This document shows, piece after piece, positions 22,324 to 30,280 of a stretch of DNA of 52,261 bases. A program made the translations under genes and the position numbers. Numbering within the stretch: the stretch's first letter is position 1; each line of letters begins with the position of its first letter. The notes below the pieces were generated by a model. The model worked only from the letters and a program-made list of their open reading frames with translations. It had not been told where the DNA came from and made no database searches. The DNA comes from CAYPXJ01 sp964414595 (GTDB lineage: Bacteria > Pseudomonadota > Alphaproteobacteria > Rickettsiales > CAIJLX01): NCBI GenBank assembly GCA_964414595.1, contig CAYPXJ010000009.1, positions 1-52,261 on the forward strand, in the 5' to 3' direction.

Positions 22324-23342
22324 CGTGACTTATCTCCGCCAAAGCCCGCGCGAACGCGGTTTGCGTTTTCATGCATGGACTTTTTCCAATCCTCCGTTGC
22401 TGCAACTTTTGCAAAAGGGCAAGATGTGCCTTCCATTAATTGGGCAGGTGTTGCTGTAGCTTTTTCTTCTTCGGTGAGACTATCGCCAATCATCGCAATA
22501 TGATCAGCGCCGCCTTTGTCGCGGAGTGTCTCTAGCATGTTGCGCGCGGATTTGCCTTCACGATGCATACGCCGGATAATGTCCTCTAAAGATTTTTTTT
22601 GCTCTGGATCTTTGAGGCGTGGATCAAATTTTACAGCGTTTAGAATTGTGCTAAAATCTTCCATTGTCACTACAGGTTGCACAACGGCTGAGGCAATCGG
22701 TGATGGTTTTTCGCAACCACGCAAAGCCGCCAAGCCGCCACCTAAACCCATCGCAGATAGTGCCATCGCGGCCCATGTAACAGGTTGTTTCAACCAACGT
22801 GAAAGCAGGCTTGTCTTTTTTGTTTCTTGTGGGGCTGGTGAGGCAGCAGCTTCTTCAATTTCTTTTTTCTCAGATGGTGGATGAGAATCTTTAACTGGCT
22901 TCTTCAGTTCGGTAGGAGAAGGGATAATACTTTCAAAATCGTCTTCGAGAATCGAGGCAGCAGACTTATTTTCTGAGGGCTGGCCATGAAATTTCTTAAA
23001 CTCTGCATAGTCTTTAAGTTGCGGCGGTCGCTTTGCGGCTACTACTGTTTCGTATTCCACCGCACCATTTTTGTTGAGAAAGTCAGTCAATTTTTTAAGC
23101 TGAGTTGGATCAGAATGGCTTACGCACAAAGATACATAATGTTTGCTGTGCTCTTTATCTGTCCATTTTGCAATTTCTCTCCCATCCGAAGATTCGGAAT
23201 GCAAAGAAAAACCTTTTTGTTGAAGTTGTCGGCCCAACGATTGCACAACGGATTCTGATGCGGCAAGGAGCCTTAATTTTCCGTCCTCAAGTTCACAATA
23301 TGTAAGCTTGTTTTCTAGTTTTTTTGTTGCAGTAGCCGGCAC
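22320..23342 (-). CDS. Hypothetical bitopic membrane protein, Pho-box-like promoter
   Basis: Not recognised. About 340 aa from a GTG at 23342 (GGGAG upstream). N-terminal soluble domain (LRLLAASESVVQSLGRQLQQ, HYVSLCVSHSDPTQLKKL), an acidic/proline linker (about 125-180), one membrane helix (about 190-208; WAAMALSAMGLGGGLAAL), then a soluble C-terminal domain (FDPRLKDPEQKKSLEDIIRR, SCPFAKVAATEDWKKSM). It is translationally coupled to the pseudopilin gene, so the two products probably act together. Confidence 0.72.
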   Translation of the reverse strand: MPATATKKLENKLTYCELEDGKLRLLAASESVVQSLGRQLQQKGFSLHSESSDGREIAKWTDKEHSKHYVSLCVSHSDPTQLKKLTDFLNKNGAVEYETVVAAKRPPQLKDYAEFKKFHGQPSENKSAASILEDDFESIIPSPTELKKPVKDSHPPSEKKEIEEAAASPAPQETKKTSLLSRWLKQPVTWAAMALSAMGLGGGLAALRGCEKPSPIASAVVQPVVTMEDFSTILNAVKFDPRLKDPEQKKSLEDIIRRMHREGKSARNMLETLRDKGGADHIAMIGDSLTEEEKATATPAQLMEGTSCPFAKVAATEDWKKSMHENANRVRAGFGGDKSR

Positions 23343-23364
23343 GCCCAAACTCCCATTTTGTTAT

Positions 23365-23398
23365 ACTGTAACACGGGTTTGTGACAAAATTATGACAG
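23365..23398 (-). promoter_or_regulatory. Pho-box-like promoter 2 (pseudopilin operon)
   Basis: On the minus strand CTGTCAT-AATT-TTGTCAC (23381-23398), 10 bases, TACAGT (23365-23370) as -10. This is the best match in the window to the CTGTCAT-N4-CTGTCAT PhoB consensus. TATAAC at 23360-23365 is an alternative -10 if TTGTCA acts as -35. Confidence 0.72.
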
Positions 23399-23400
23399 CC

Positions 23401-23418
23401 AGAGATTTTAAAATCTCT
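23401..23418. repeat. Perfect 18-bp palindrome
   Basis: AGAGATTTTAAAATCTCT, immediately upstream of Pho-box-like promoter 2. It could be a regulator-binding site for the pseudopilin operon. Confidence 0.5.
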
Positions 23419-23436
23419 TATAAAACATGTGGTTAT

Positions 23437-23483
23437 CGGTGCGCCGGCGATTAGGGAGAGATGCGGTTTAAGCCGACGCACCG
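23437..23483 (-). terminator. Large hairpin downstream of ahpD
   Basis: Arms CGGTGCGCCGGC and GCCGACGCACCG (11 of 12 paired) with a 23-nt loop, 14 bp past the ahpD stop. No long T run follows, so it may be an RNA stabiliser rather than a classical terminator. Confidence 0.45.
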
Positions 23484-23496
23484 AATAAAGATAAGC

Positions 23497-24063
23497 TTAG
23501 GCCGCGATCACGCGGTCTTTACCTAATTGGGAGTATTCCTCAATTACGAGCGCTTGCGCGGCGGCATTAATGACCGCAGCTATTCGCACGGCGGATTGAA
23601 TCGCTTGTTTGGAAGTACCGTGGCTTTCCAGCGTTTTGGCATGCGATTCCATGCACATGCCGCAACCGTTAATCGCAGAAACTGCGAGCGAATAAAGCTC
23701 AAAATCCTGTTTCCCAACACCCGGTTTGCCAATCACATTCATGCGAAGATTCGCCGGCATTTGTTTGTAATCGCCATCATTAGAAAGATGCAGAAAGCGA
23801 TAGTAAATATTATTCATGCCCATAATCGTGGCGGCTGCTTTTGCCGCGACAATATCTTCCGCCTGAATGCGACCTGTGGCTTCTGCTTCTATCGCATCAA
23901 TGAGCGCGGAATTGCGCGTAGCATAAGCAGATGCAAGCGCCGCCGTTACAATTTGCGTGTCAGAGAGACCGGGTGCACCTTCCGCAGTTAATACGGTGCC
24001 CAGATTCAATTTTATATCCCGCGCGTAATCGGGAAGGTGGTCGCGTATTGTTTCTATGCTCAT
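23497..24063 (-). CDS. ahpD: Alkylhydroperoxidase AhpD
   Basis: Carboxymuconolactone-decarboxylase-fold peroxidase that, in known systems, reduces the AhpC peroxiredoxin. The 188-aa protein from ATG 24063 (GGAGG upstream) has the catalytic CxxC at Cys134/Cys137 in NGCGMCMESHAKTL, with Glu139 and His141 of the proton relay. It is directly downstream of ahpC (45 bp), and oxyR is divergent, which makes an OxyR-controlled peroxide-defence operon likely. Confidence 0.94.
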   Translation of the reverse strand: MSIETIRDHLPDYARDIKLNLGTVLTAEGAPGLSDTQIVTAALASAYATRNSALIDAIEAEATGRIQAEDIVAAKAAATIMGMNNIYYRFLHLSNDGDYKQMPANLRMNVIGKPGVGKQDFELYSLAVSAINGCGMCMESHAKTLESHGTSKQAIQSAVRIAAVINAAAQALVIEEYSQLGKDRVIAA

Positions 24064-24108
24064 ATAAACCTCCAAGGGAGGTGCCGGCCGAAGCCAGCAC
24101 CGTTTTGT

Positions 24109-24648
24109 TTACGCTACTTTCAATGTATCTTTGCCTTTTTCCCAATTACAGGGGCAAAGCTCATCGGTTTGCAGTGCATCGAGGACGCGCAGCACCTCTT
24201 TTGGATTACGGCCTACGCTCAAATCCGTGACATAGGCAAAACGAATAATGCCATCCGGGTCCACGATATAAGCCGCACGCTGCGCCACACCTTCCTGTGG
24301 ATCAAGGATATCCAGTGCCGCCGTAAGCTCACGCTTCACATCCGCAAGCATGGGGATTGGAAGATTGTTCAGATCTTTGTGATTTTGTTTCCACGCCAAA
24401 TGCACAAATTCGGAATCTGTGCTTGCACCGAGAACAACGGCATCGCGCGCCGCAAATTCTTTATTCAAGCGACCGAATTCTGCAATTTCTGTCGGGCATA
24501 CAAAGGTGAAATCCTTAGGCCAGAAGAAAACGACGAGCCATTTGCCTTTGTAATCTTTATTGGATACTTCTTGGAAAGCATTTTTAACATCCATGCCAAC
24601 GGTTGCTTTCAGTTTAAATTGTGGAAAAGCTTGACCTACACCTAACAT
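24109..24648 (-). CDS. ahpC: Peroxiredoxin AhpC
   Basis: Thiol peroxidase reducing hydrogen peroxide and alkyl hydroperoxides. The 179-aa protein has the peroxidatic Cys51 in DFTFVCPTE and a C-terminal CPC pair (Cys165/Cys167 in ELCPCNWEKG), as in the AhpD-dependent actinobacterial and alphaproteobacterial type. The adjacent ahpD supplies the reductant and no AhpF is seen. Several palindromes lie in the 144-bp region shared with oxyR. Confidence 0.95.
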   Translation of the reverse strand: MLGVGQAFPQFKLKATVGMDVKNAFQEVSNKDYKGKWLVVFFWPKDFTFVCPTEIAEFGRLNKEFAARDAVVLGASTDSEFVHLAWKQNHKDLNNLPIPMLADVKRELTAALDILDPQEGVAQRAAYIVDPDGIIRFAYVTDLSVGRNPKEVLRVLDALQTDELCPCNWEKGKDTLKVA

Positions 24649-24670
24649 AGTTAACTCCTTTTTACGTTGT

Positions 24671-24722
24671 TTATACTTTTCGGTATAAAATTGAGATAAG
24701 GTTTATCAATCTCGTGATTGAT
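24671..24722. promoter_or_regulatory. Three palindromes between ahpC and oxyR
   Basis: TTATAC-N6-GTATAA (24671-24688), GATAA-N3-TTATC (24695-24707) and ATCAAT-N6-ATTGAT (24705-24722). The outer two have the same 6-6-6 design and lie 34 bp apart. They are candidate operators for OxyR or another LysR-type dimer, although they do not match the E. coli ATAG-type OxyR consensus well. Confidence 0.5.
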
Positions 24723-24792
24723 GGTTGTAAATTAGGCGAAACATAGCTATAAATGAAATATATTGTTTATATGATAATAATAGTTTTTAGTT

Positions 24793-25674
24793 ATGAATCT
24801 GCGTGACATGGAATATGTGGTTGCGGTAGCGGAAACCCTGCATTTCGGGCGCGCCGCGGAGCGTTGCCATGTGAGCCAGCCCTCCCTTTCAATGCAAATA
24901 AAGAAGGCGGAAGATATGCTTGGCGTGCAAATTTTTGAACGCACGAATAAGCAAGTGCTGGTGACGGCGGCGGGTAAAGAAATTGTGACGCGCGCGCGCG
25001 TTATACTTAAAGAATTCGAAGCCATGAAACATATGGCCGATATTGCACGTGACCCTATGGGCGGCCCTGTGCGGTTGGGCGTTATTCCTACTATGGCGCC
25101 GTATTTGTTGCCAAAAACGCTTCCTAAATTACGCAAAGCACTTCCGCGTGTGAAATTGACCCTACTGGAAGGTCAGACCCACATCATGGTGCAGCAGTTA
25201 AACGAAGGCGCGCTGGATATTGTATTGCTTGCATTGCCGATTCATGACGATCGCTTGCATGAAGCCCCTATTTTTGAAGAGGCCTTTCTTCTTGCTGTGC
25301 CGCACGAGCACGCGCTTGCGGCAAAGAAACAGGTGCAGATTTCGGATTTGGAAGAAGTGGAGTTAATGTTGCTGGAAGACGGGCACTGCCTGCGCGATCA
25401 GGCTCTGGAAGTGTGCCATAAGGCAGGTGCAATGGAGCAGCAGAATTTTCGGGCAACAAGTTTAGAGACGCTACGGCAAATGGTGGCAAGCGGTGCCGGC
25501 ATCACGCTTATTCCCGAACAGGCGAGCGGCATTGATACGAAGCATGTGACGTATATTCCTTTTGCAAAAGCAAAGCCGCATCGCACGGTGGGTTTTTTGT
25601 GGCGAAAATCCACACCACGCACCGCGCTTTTTGAAGCGATGCAAAAATTATTTAAGGATGTTTTTGCCGGTTAA
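24793..25674 (+). CDS. oxyR: Hydrogen-peroxide sensor OxyR (LysR family)
   Basis: A 293-aa LysR-type regulator. The N-terminal winged helix has FGRAAERCHVSQPSLSMQIK. The substrate domain carries the redox cysteines at exactly 199 and 208 (DGHCLRDQALEVC), the same positions as in E. coli OxyR, so a disulfide switch is expected. Divergent from ahpC-ahpD across a palindrome-rich region. Its stop codon overlaps that of pmbA by 4 bp. Confidence 0.96.
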   Translation: MNLRDMEYVVAVAETLHFGRAAERCHVSQPSLSMQIKKAEDMLGVQIFERTNKQVLVTAAGKEIVTRARVILKEFEAMKHMADIARDPMGGPVRLGVIPTMAPYLLPKTLPKLRKALPRVKLTLLEGQTHIMVQQLNEGALDIVLLALPIHDDRLHEAPIFEEAFLLAVPHEHALAAKKQVQISDLEEVELMLLEDGHCLRDQALEVCHKAGAMEQQNFRATSLETLRQMVASGAGITLIPEQASGIDTKHVTYIPFAKAKPHRTVGFLWRKSTPRTALFEAMQKLFKDVFAG

Positions 25675-27020
25675 TTACTGCCGGCGATGGTCATACCATC
25701 GATGCGGAGTGTTGGCGCGTTGGTGCCGTATTTCATTTCCAAATCGTTAGCCGGTGTCAGATTTTTAAATATTTCCGTTAAATGGCCCGCGATAGTGATT
25801 TCGCTGACGGGGTAGGTTAGCTGGCCGTTTTCGATCCATATGCCGCCAGCGCCTTGGCTATAATCGCCCGTAACCAGATTAACACCCATGCCAAAAGCAT
25901 CGGTAACATAGAGGCCCTGTTTGATATCCTTAATGAGTGAAGCGGGAGATTCTTTGCCCGCGGCCAGATGTACGTTTGTGCTGCTGGGCGAAGGGGGCGA
26001 ACTCACGCCGCGTGCGGCGTGGCCGGTTGTCTGCAAACCCAGTTGATTTGCACTACGCATATCTAAAAGCCAGGTTTTAAGTACACCATTTTCTACGAGT
26101 GCGCGTTTTTTTCCGCCCACACCTTCGCCATCAAACGGGCGCGAGCCCAAGCCGGAAATTTCAAACGGGTCGTCGATAATTTGTACTGATGCCGGGAAAA
26201 GTTGTTCGCCCATCTTTTCACGCAAGAAGGTGGTTTTACGTGCTACGGCAGGGCCGTTAATCGCACTTATAAAACTGCCCAATAAGCCGCGCGCGATACG
26301 CGGTTCAAAAATGAGTGGCAGTTGTGCGGTTTTTATTTTTCGTGGATTGAGACGTTTCACCGCGCGTTCGGCGGCGCGTGTACCGACAGTGGCCGGATTT
26401 TCCAGATGCGTGCTCAAACGGGCGTAAGAATAATCATAGTCGGTTTCCATGGCATCACCTTCACCGGCGATAACGGAAACAGAAACACTGGAAGAAGAAC
26501 TTTGATAAGATTTTGCGAAGCCATGAGACGTTGCAAGCGCAATAAGACCTGAGCTGTAGCTGGCGTCCGCGCCTTCTGAATTGGTGATAGATGGGTTTGC
26601 ACGTGCCGCATCTTCTGCTTGCTTCGCACGGGAAAGCAGTGTTTCGGCTGAGGGCTCTTTTGCATCATAAATATCAAGTTTTGGCACCTCTTGCTGCAGC
26701 AATGCTTTCGGCGCGAGATCCGCGTAAGGGTCAGCCGGAGAGAGTTTCGCCATTGCTACGGCCCGAGTAATCATTTCATTCAAGGATTTTTCAGAAAGAT
26801 CGTTTGTGGAAACGATTGCCTGTTGGTAACCGCCCGGCTTACCGATGAGGACGCGTAGGCCAAGTGTGCCTGCTTCATCGCGCTCTACCGTCTCCGTCGC
26901 ACCCATGCGTACACGAACATAAAGACGGGTACTTTCACCTGCCACACCATCGGCGGCGTCCGCGCCCGCACGTTTGGCGCGCGCAATCACATCTTCTAAA
27001 ATATGCAGAGGGTTTGTCAT
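25671..27020 (-). CDS. pmbA: TldD/PmbA-family metalloprotease, PmbA (TldE)
   Basis: A 449-aa protein of the TldE/PmbA half of the TldD/TldE protease, which degrades or matures modified peptides and CcdA in E. coli. Seen: GTLGLRVLIGKPGGYQQAIV, RAVAMAKLSPADPYADL, SEGADASYSSG, and the C-terminal QGLYVTDAFGMGVNLVTGDYSQGAGGIWIENGQL that is typical of PmbA. The HExxxH zinc site belongs to the TldD partner and is absent, as expected. tldD is not in the window. Confidence 0.94.
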   Translation of the reverse strand: MTNPLHILEDVIARAKRAGADAADGVAGESTRLYVRVRMGATETVERDEAGTLGLRVLIGKPGGYQQAIVSTNDLSEKSLNEMITRAVAMAKLSPADPYADLAPKALLQQEVPKLDIYDAKEPSAETLLSRAKQAEDAARANPSITNSEGADASYSSGLIALATSHGFAKSYQSSSSSVSVSVIAGEGDAMETDYDYSYARLSTHLENPATVGTRAAERAVKRLNPRKIKTAQLPLIFEPRIARGLLGSFISAINGPAVARKTTFLREKMGEQLFPASVQIIDDPFEISGLGSRPFDGEGVGGKKRALVENGVLKTWLLDMRSANQLGLQTTGHAARGVSSPPSPSSTNVHLAAGKESPASLIKDIKQGLYVTDAFGMGVNLVTGDYSQGAGGIWIENGQLTYPVSEITIAGHLTEIFKNLTPANDLEMKYGTNAPTLRIDGMTIAGSN

Positions 27021-27040
27021 GGTGGGAGTAGGTTGTAAGG

Positions 27041-27241
27041 CTAACGGTTGACGTTGTCGAGTGCATCCTTACGCTGCTGTTCAAGCTGGTTGTGCAGCTC
27101 TGTCGCGCGGTGCAAATTTTCCTTCATATTGGTGGTGGGCTGATTGGCGGGTGTCGGCGTGCCGTCTTTTTTATTCCAGCCATCAAATAGGAAAGCGGCG
27201 ATGAGGCCAATGATAACAATAACGACGGCAAATTGGATCAT
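27041..27241 (-). CDS. Small single-pass membrane protein (66 aa)
   Basis: Not assigned to a family. An N-terminal membrane helix (FAVVIVIIGLIAAFLF) is followed by a hydrophilic linker and a helical, glutamine/asparagine-rich tail (HRATELHNQLEQQRKDALDN). It lies 20 bp upstream of pmbA on the same strand and is probably co-transcribed with it. Confidence 0.65.
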   Translation of the reverse strand: MIQFAVVIVIIGLIAAFLFDGWNKKDGTPTPANQPTTNMKENLHRATELHNQLEQQRKDALDNVNR

Positions 27242-27326
27242 GGCGAGAGTTTACCCTCTTCCCGCCAAGAAAGCCATACGCTTTATGATTGAAATATCAA
27301 AGTTTATTCGTTAAAAACACGCCCCT

Positions 27327-28559
27327 ATGGCCAAATATATATCACCTTTCGCACCGGAAAAATTTCCGCAATTACCGCCCATCGATGGCGTAGAGTTTGC
27401 TACGGGCGCAGCGGTTATTCGTTATCGCGGGCGGGACGATCTTCTGTTCATGATATTTCCGGACGGTGCGCAGGTTGCGGGCGTTTTTACCAAAAACCAG
27501 ATGCCTGGCGCGCCCATTGACTGGTGCCGCAAAATTTTACCGCGTGGTGTTGCCAAAGCACTCGTCGTGAATGCCGGTATCTCCAATGTGTTTACAGGTA
27601 AAGCCGGTTACGATGTTGTTGTGAAAACGGCGGAGAAGGCAGCAGAAATTGTGGGTTGTTCGCCGGAGGAAGTGTTTATTTCCTCCACGGGTGTAATTGG
27701 GATTCCGATTCCGGTGGAGCGTATTGAAACGGCATTGCCGACTCTGTATGCGAAACGGGGCGAACAAAACTGGGAATTGGCCGCGCGCGCTATTGCGACC
27801 ACCGATACTTTTCCGAAAGGCGTTACGCGCACGGCTGAAATTGGCGGTGTAAAAGTTACGTTGAATGGGTTTATCAAAGGTTCGGGCATGGTGGCGCCGG
27901 ATATGGCGACGATGCTGGGTTATGTGGTAACGGATGCCCATATTCCTTCCGCCATTTTGCAACAATTTTTAAGCGAAAGTGTGGAGACGACATTTAATTG
28001 CTCCACGGTTGATAGCGATACATCCACAAGCGATACGGTGCTTGTTTTTGCTACAGGCAAAGCAAAGCATGCAAAAATTTCTTCAGCCTCAGACGCGGCG
28101 GCACAAAATTTTAAAGCGGCATTGCATGATCTGCTGCTTGAACTCACACACTTGGTTATCAAAGACGGGGAAGGTATTTCCAAATTCGTGACGATTAAAG
28201 TGGAGGGTGCGGCTACGGATATTTCGGCGCGCACAATCGGTTTAGCGATTGCGAATTCCCCGCTTGTGAAAACAGCGCTTGCGGCATCGGATGCGAACTG
28301 GGGCCGTATTGTGGCGGCGATTGGTAAAGCGGGTGAAAAAGCCGACCGCGATAAAACCAATATCTGGATTGGCAGTGCCCATGTGGCGAAAGACGGATTT
28401 TTACATCCCGATTATATTGAATCACCCACGGCACAATATATGAAGAATAAAGAAATCGAAATTCGGGTGGATGTCGGCGTAGGTAAAGGCCATGCAACCG
28501 TCTGGACATGCGATCTGACGCACGAATATGTAAGCATCAACGCGGATTACCGTAGTTAG
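27327..28559 (+). CDS. argJ: Bifunctional ornithine acetyltransferase / N-acetylglutamate synthase ArgJ
   Basis: Transfers acetyl from N-acetylornithine to glutamate in the arginine pathway. The 410-aa precursor contains the self-cleavage site in GSGMVAPDMATMLGYV (Thr becomes the new N-terminus and nucleophile), the STVDSDTSTSDTVLVFA substrate motif, and NSPLVKTALAASDANWGRI. The end THEYVSINADYRS is typical. The argJ-mutT neighbourhood is common in alphaproteobacteria. It shares its stop with an opposing gene (4-bp overlap). Confidence 0.96.
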   Translation: MAKYISPFAPEKFPQLPPIDGVEFATGAAVIRYRGRDDLLFMIFPDGAQVAGVFTKNQMPGAPIDWCRKILPRGVAKALVVNAGISNVFTGKAGYDVVVKTAEKAAEIVGCSPEEVFISSTGVIGIPIPVERIETALPTLYAKRGEQNWELAARAIATTDTFPKGVTRTAEIGGVKVTLNGFIKGSGMVAPDMATMLGYVVTDAHIPSAILQQFLSESVETTFNCSTVDSDTSTSDTVLVFATGKAKHAKISSASDAAAQNFKAALHDLLLELTHLVIKDGEGISKFVTIKVEGAATDISARTIGLAIANSPLVKTALAASDANWGRIVAAIGKAGEKADRDKTNIWIGSAHVAKDGFLHPDYIESPTAQYMKNKEIEIRVDVGVGKGHATVWTCDLTHEYVSINADYRS

Positions 28560-28891
28560 CGCGCGTTACCGTTACCGTTTTTGCCTTTAAGTGGCGCCAC
28601 GGCTTTTTGATAGAGCGCATCACTGATTTCGATTTTCCCAACTAAAACAGAAGATTGGAAATGAACCCCGCCGGTTTCCGGCGTTGCATTATCAAAAAGA
28701 TATTTGCGAAGCTCGTCGGAAATTCCACGCGCTTCTTTAAGCCCAAAAGATAGTTCTAATGACCAAAATAAAGGCTCATTTTTCTTTTTTGGCAATTTTA
28801 CCCACTCGCCAACATATTCTGTTGCGAGTTTTAATCTTGCCTCGTCATCTAAATCCATGCCGCGTTTTTGTATGCTGCCATCTTCGCCCAT
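28556..28891 (-). CDS. Hypothetical protein (111 aa)
   Basis: Not recognised. A soluble, charged protein with LKLATEYVGEWVKLPKKKNE, LELSFGLKEARGISDELRKY and a basic, glycine/asparagine-rich C-terminus (LKGKNGNGNAR). No signal peptide. It is inserted, in opposite orientation, between argJ and mutT, which are usually adjacent, so it looks like a lineage-specific insertion. Confidence 0.65.
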   Translation of the reverse strand: MGEDGSIQKRGMDLDDEARLKLATEYVGEWVKLPKKKNEPLFWSLELSFGLKEARGISDELRKYLFDNATPETGGVHFQSSVLVGKIEISDALYQKAVAPLKGKNGNGNAR

Positions 28892-28943
28892 AAAATCTCC
28901 ACTCTTCCTTGAATTCTAGCAAAAAAACATTAAAAGAACGTTA

Positions 28944-29351
28944 ATGGAAATTTCGCAGAAATCCGCCCAAGAAACCGCCGTTGCGGCGATCATCATGCAG
29001 GGTAATGAGGTTCTTATCCAGGAACGTCCAGAGGGTAAAATCATGGCGGGTTACTGGGAGTTTCCGGGCGGAAAAATAGAAGCCGGAGAATTGCCCGAAG
29101 CGGCGCTTATACGCGAAATGGAGGAAGAATTAGGCATTCGGATTGAAGCGCCTAAAGCGTATAGCTTTCTTTCTTACCTGCGCGATGAGAAGCATATTTT
29201 GGTGCTCGTATATATGTGCACGAAATGGCAAGGAAATCCTGAAGGACGCGATGGGCAAAAATGGGTGTGGTGCGAAAAAGATAAACTAGCCGATTACCGC
29301 TTGTTGCCGCCGAATTACGCGCTGGCAGAGAGATTGCGAGCTGGTGTATAG
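28944..29351 (+). CDS. mutT: 8-oxo-dGTP diphosphatase MutT (Nudix)
   Basis: Removes oxidised guanine nucleotides from the pool. The 135-aa protein has a complete Nudix box at about residues 42-65 (GGKIEAGELPEAALIREMEE then ELGI), preceded by MAGYWEFP as in MutT. AAAGAACGTTA precedes the ATG. Same-strand neighbours downstream are ldcA (8-bp gap) and the sirtuin gene, forming a compact operon. Confidence 0.93.
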   Translation: MEISQKSAQETAVAAIIMQGNEVLIQERPEGKIMAGYWEFPGGKIEAGELPEAALIREMEEELGIRIEAPKAYSFLSYLRDEKHILVLVYMCTKWQGNPEGRDGQKWVWCEKDKLADYRLLPPNYALAERLRAGV

Positions 29352-29359
29352 TAACCTGC

Positions 29360-30280
29360 ATGCAGGCATGGACATACTTAAAGCCCGGGGATGTGATTGA
29401 TATTGTGGCGCCAGGTTATGGCGGTACGATGGAAGATTTGAAGGTGGCAGAAAAAATCGTGCGAACGCTGGGTTTTACGCCGCGTATCAAGAAGGGCATG
29501 TTTGCGAAACACCCTTTGCATGCAAGCGAAGATGCTTTCCGTTTGCAACATTTTAAAGAAGCGCTTCTGGCGAAAGATTCGAAGGCGATCTGGTGTTACA
29601 AAGGCGGTTACGGCACGGCGAAATTGTTGCCCGATTTGCTTAAGATGTCTAAACCGCGGCAGCCAAAAATTCTTATCGGTTTTAGCGATATCACCGCGCT
29701 GCATTTGCTGTGTAATCAGCATTGGCATTGGCCTTCGCTTCATGCGCCGGTGCTATGGCAATTAGTGAAGAAAAAAGTGGACGCAGCGTCAATTCAGAAA
29801 TTGAAACAAACATTGTTGGGGAAACAGCACACCGAATATTTTTCTCTCAAAGCAATGAACAAAGCGGCGCGTATTAAACGCTATTACACCGGCATTGTGC
29901 GAGGCGGAAATCTTGGGCTTTTGCAATGTTCGTTGGGAACAGACTGGCAAGTAAAAGCCGAAAATACATTTCTCGTGATTGAAGATATTGATGAAAAGGC
30001 ATACCGCATTGATCGGGAATTGCTGCATCTCAAACAAGCGGGTGTGTTTGAGAAAGTCAAAGTCGTATTATTTGGCGATTTTACCTATGACGACAAAGAG
30101 GAAGAAGAGAAAATCGCACGCGTGGTGCATGCATTTGCAGAGAGTTTGAAAATTCCTGCCGTGTATATTGAGGGCGTGGGACATGGAAAGAAAAATTATC
30201 CTCTGCCACTGGGTACGCCAGCAATTCTGCATCTGACCGATCGTGCCGATCTCGAAGTACAGCATGGTGCAATATCGTAA
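29360..30280 (+). CDS. ldcA: LD-carboxypeptidase LdcA (peptidase S66)
   Basis: Trims the terminal D-Ala from the tetrapeptide of recycled murein in the cytoplasm. The 306-aa protein has the N-terminal GDVIDIVAPG, CYKGGYGTAKLLPDLL, the nucleophile Ser in LIGFSDITALHLL, the acidic residue in LVIEDIDEKAYRIDR and catalytic His in GVGHGKKNYPLPLG. There is no signal peptide, as expected. The gene overlaps the next one by 17 bp. Confidence 0.94.
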   Translation: MQAWTYLKPGDVIDIVAPGYGGTMEDLKVAEKIVRTLGFTPRIKKGMFAKHPLHASEDAFRLQHFKEALLAKDSKAIWCYKGGYGTAKLLPDLLKMSKPRQPKILIGFSDITALHLLCNQHWHWPSLHAPVLWQLVKKKVDAASIQKLKQTLLGKQHTEYFSLKAMNKAARIKRYYTGIVRGGNLGLLQCSLGTDWQVKAENTFLVIEDIDEKAYRIDRELLHLKQAGVFEKVKVVLFGDFTYDDKEEEEKIARVVHAFAESLKIPAVYIEGVGHGKKNYPLPLGTPAILHLTDRADLEVQHGAIS

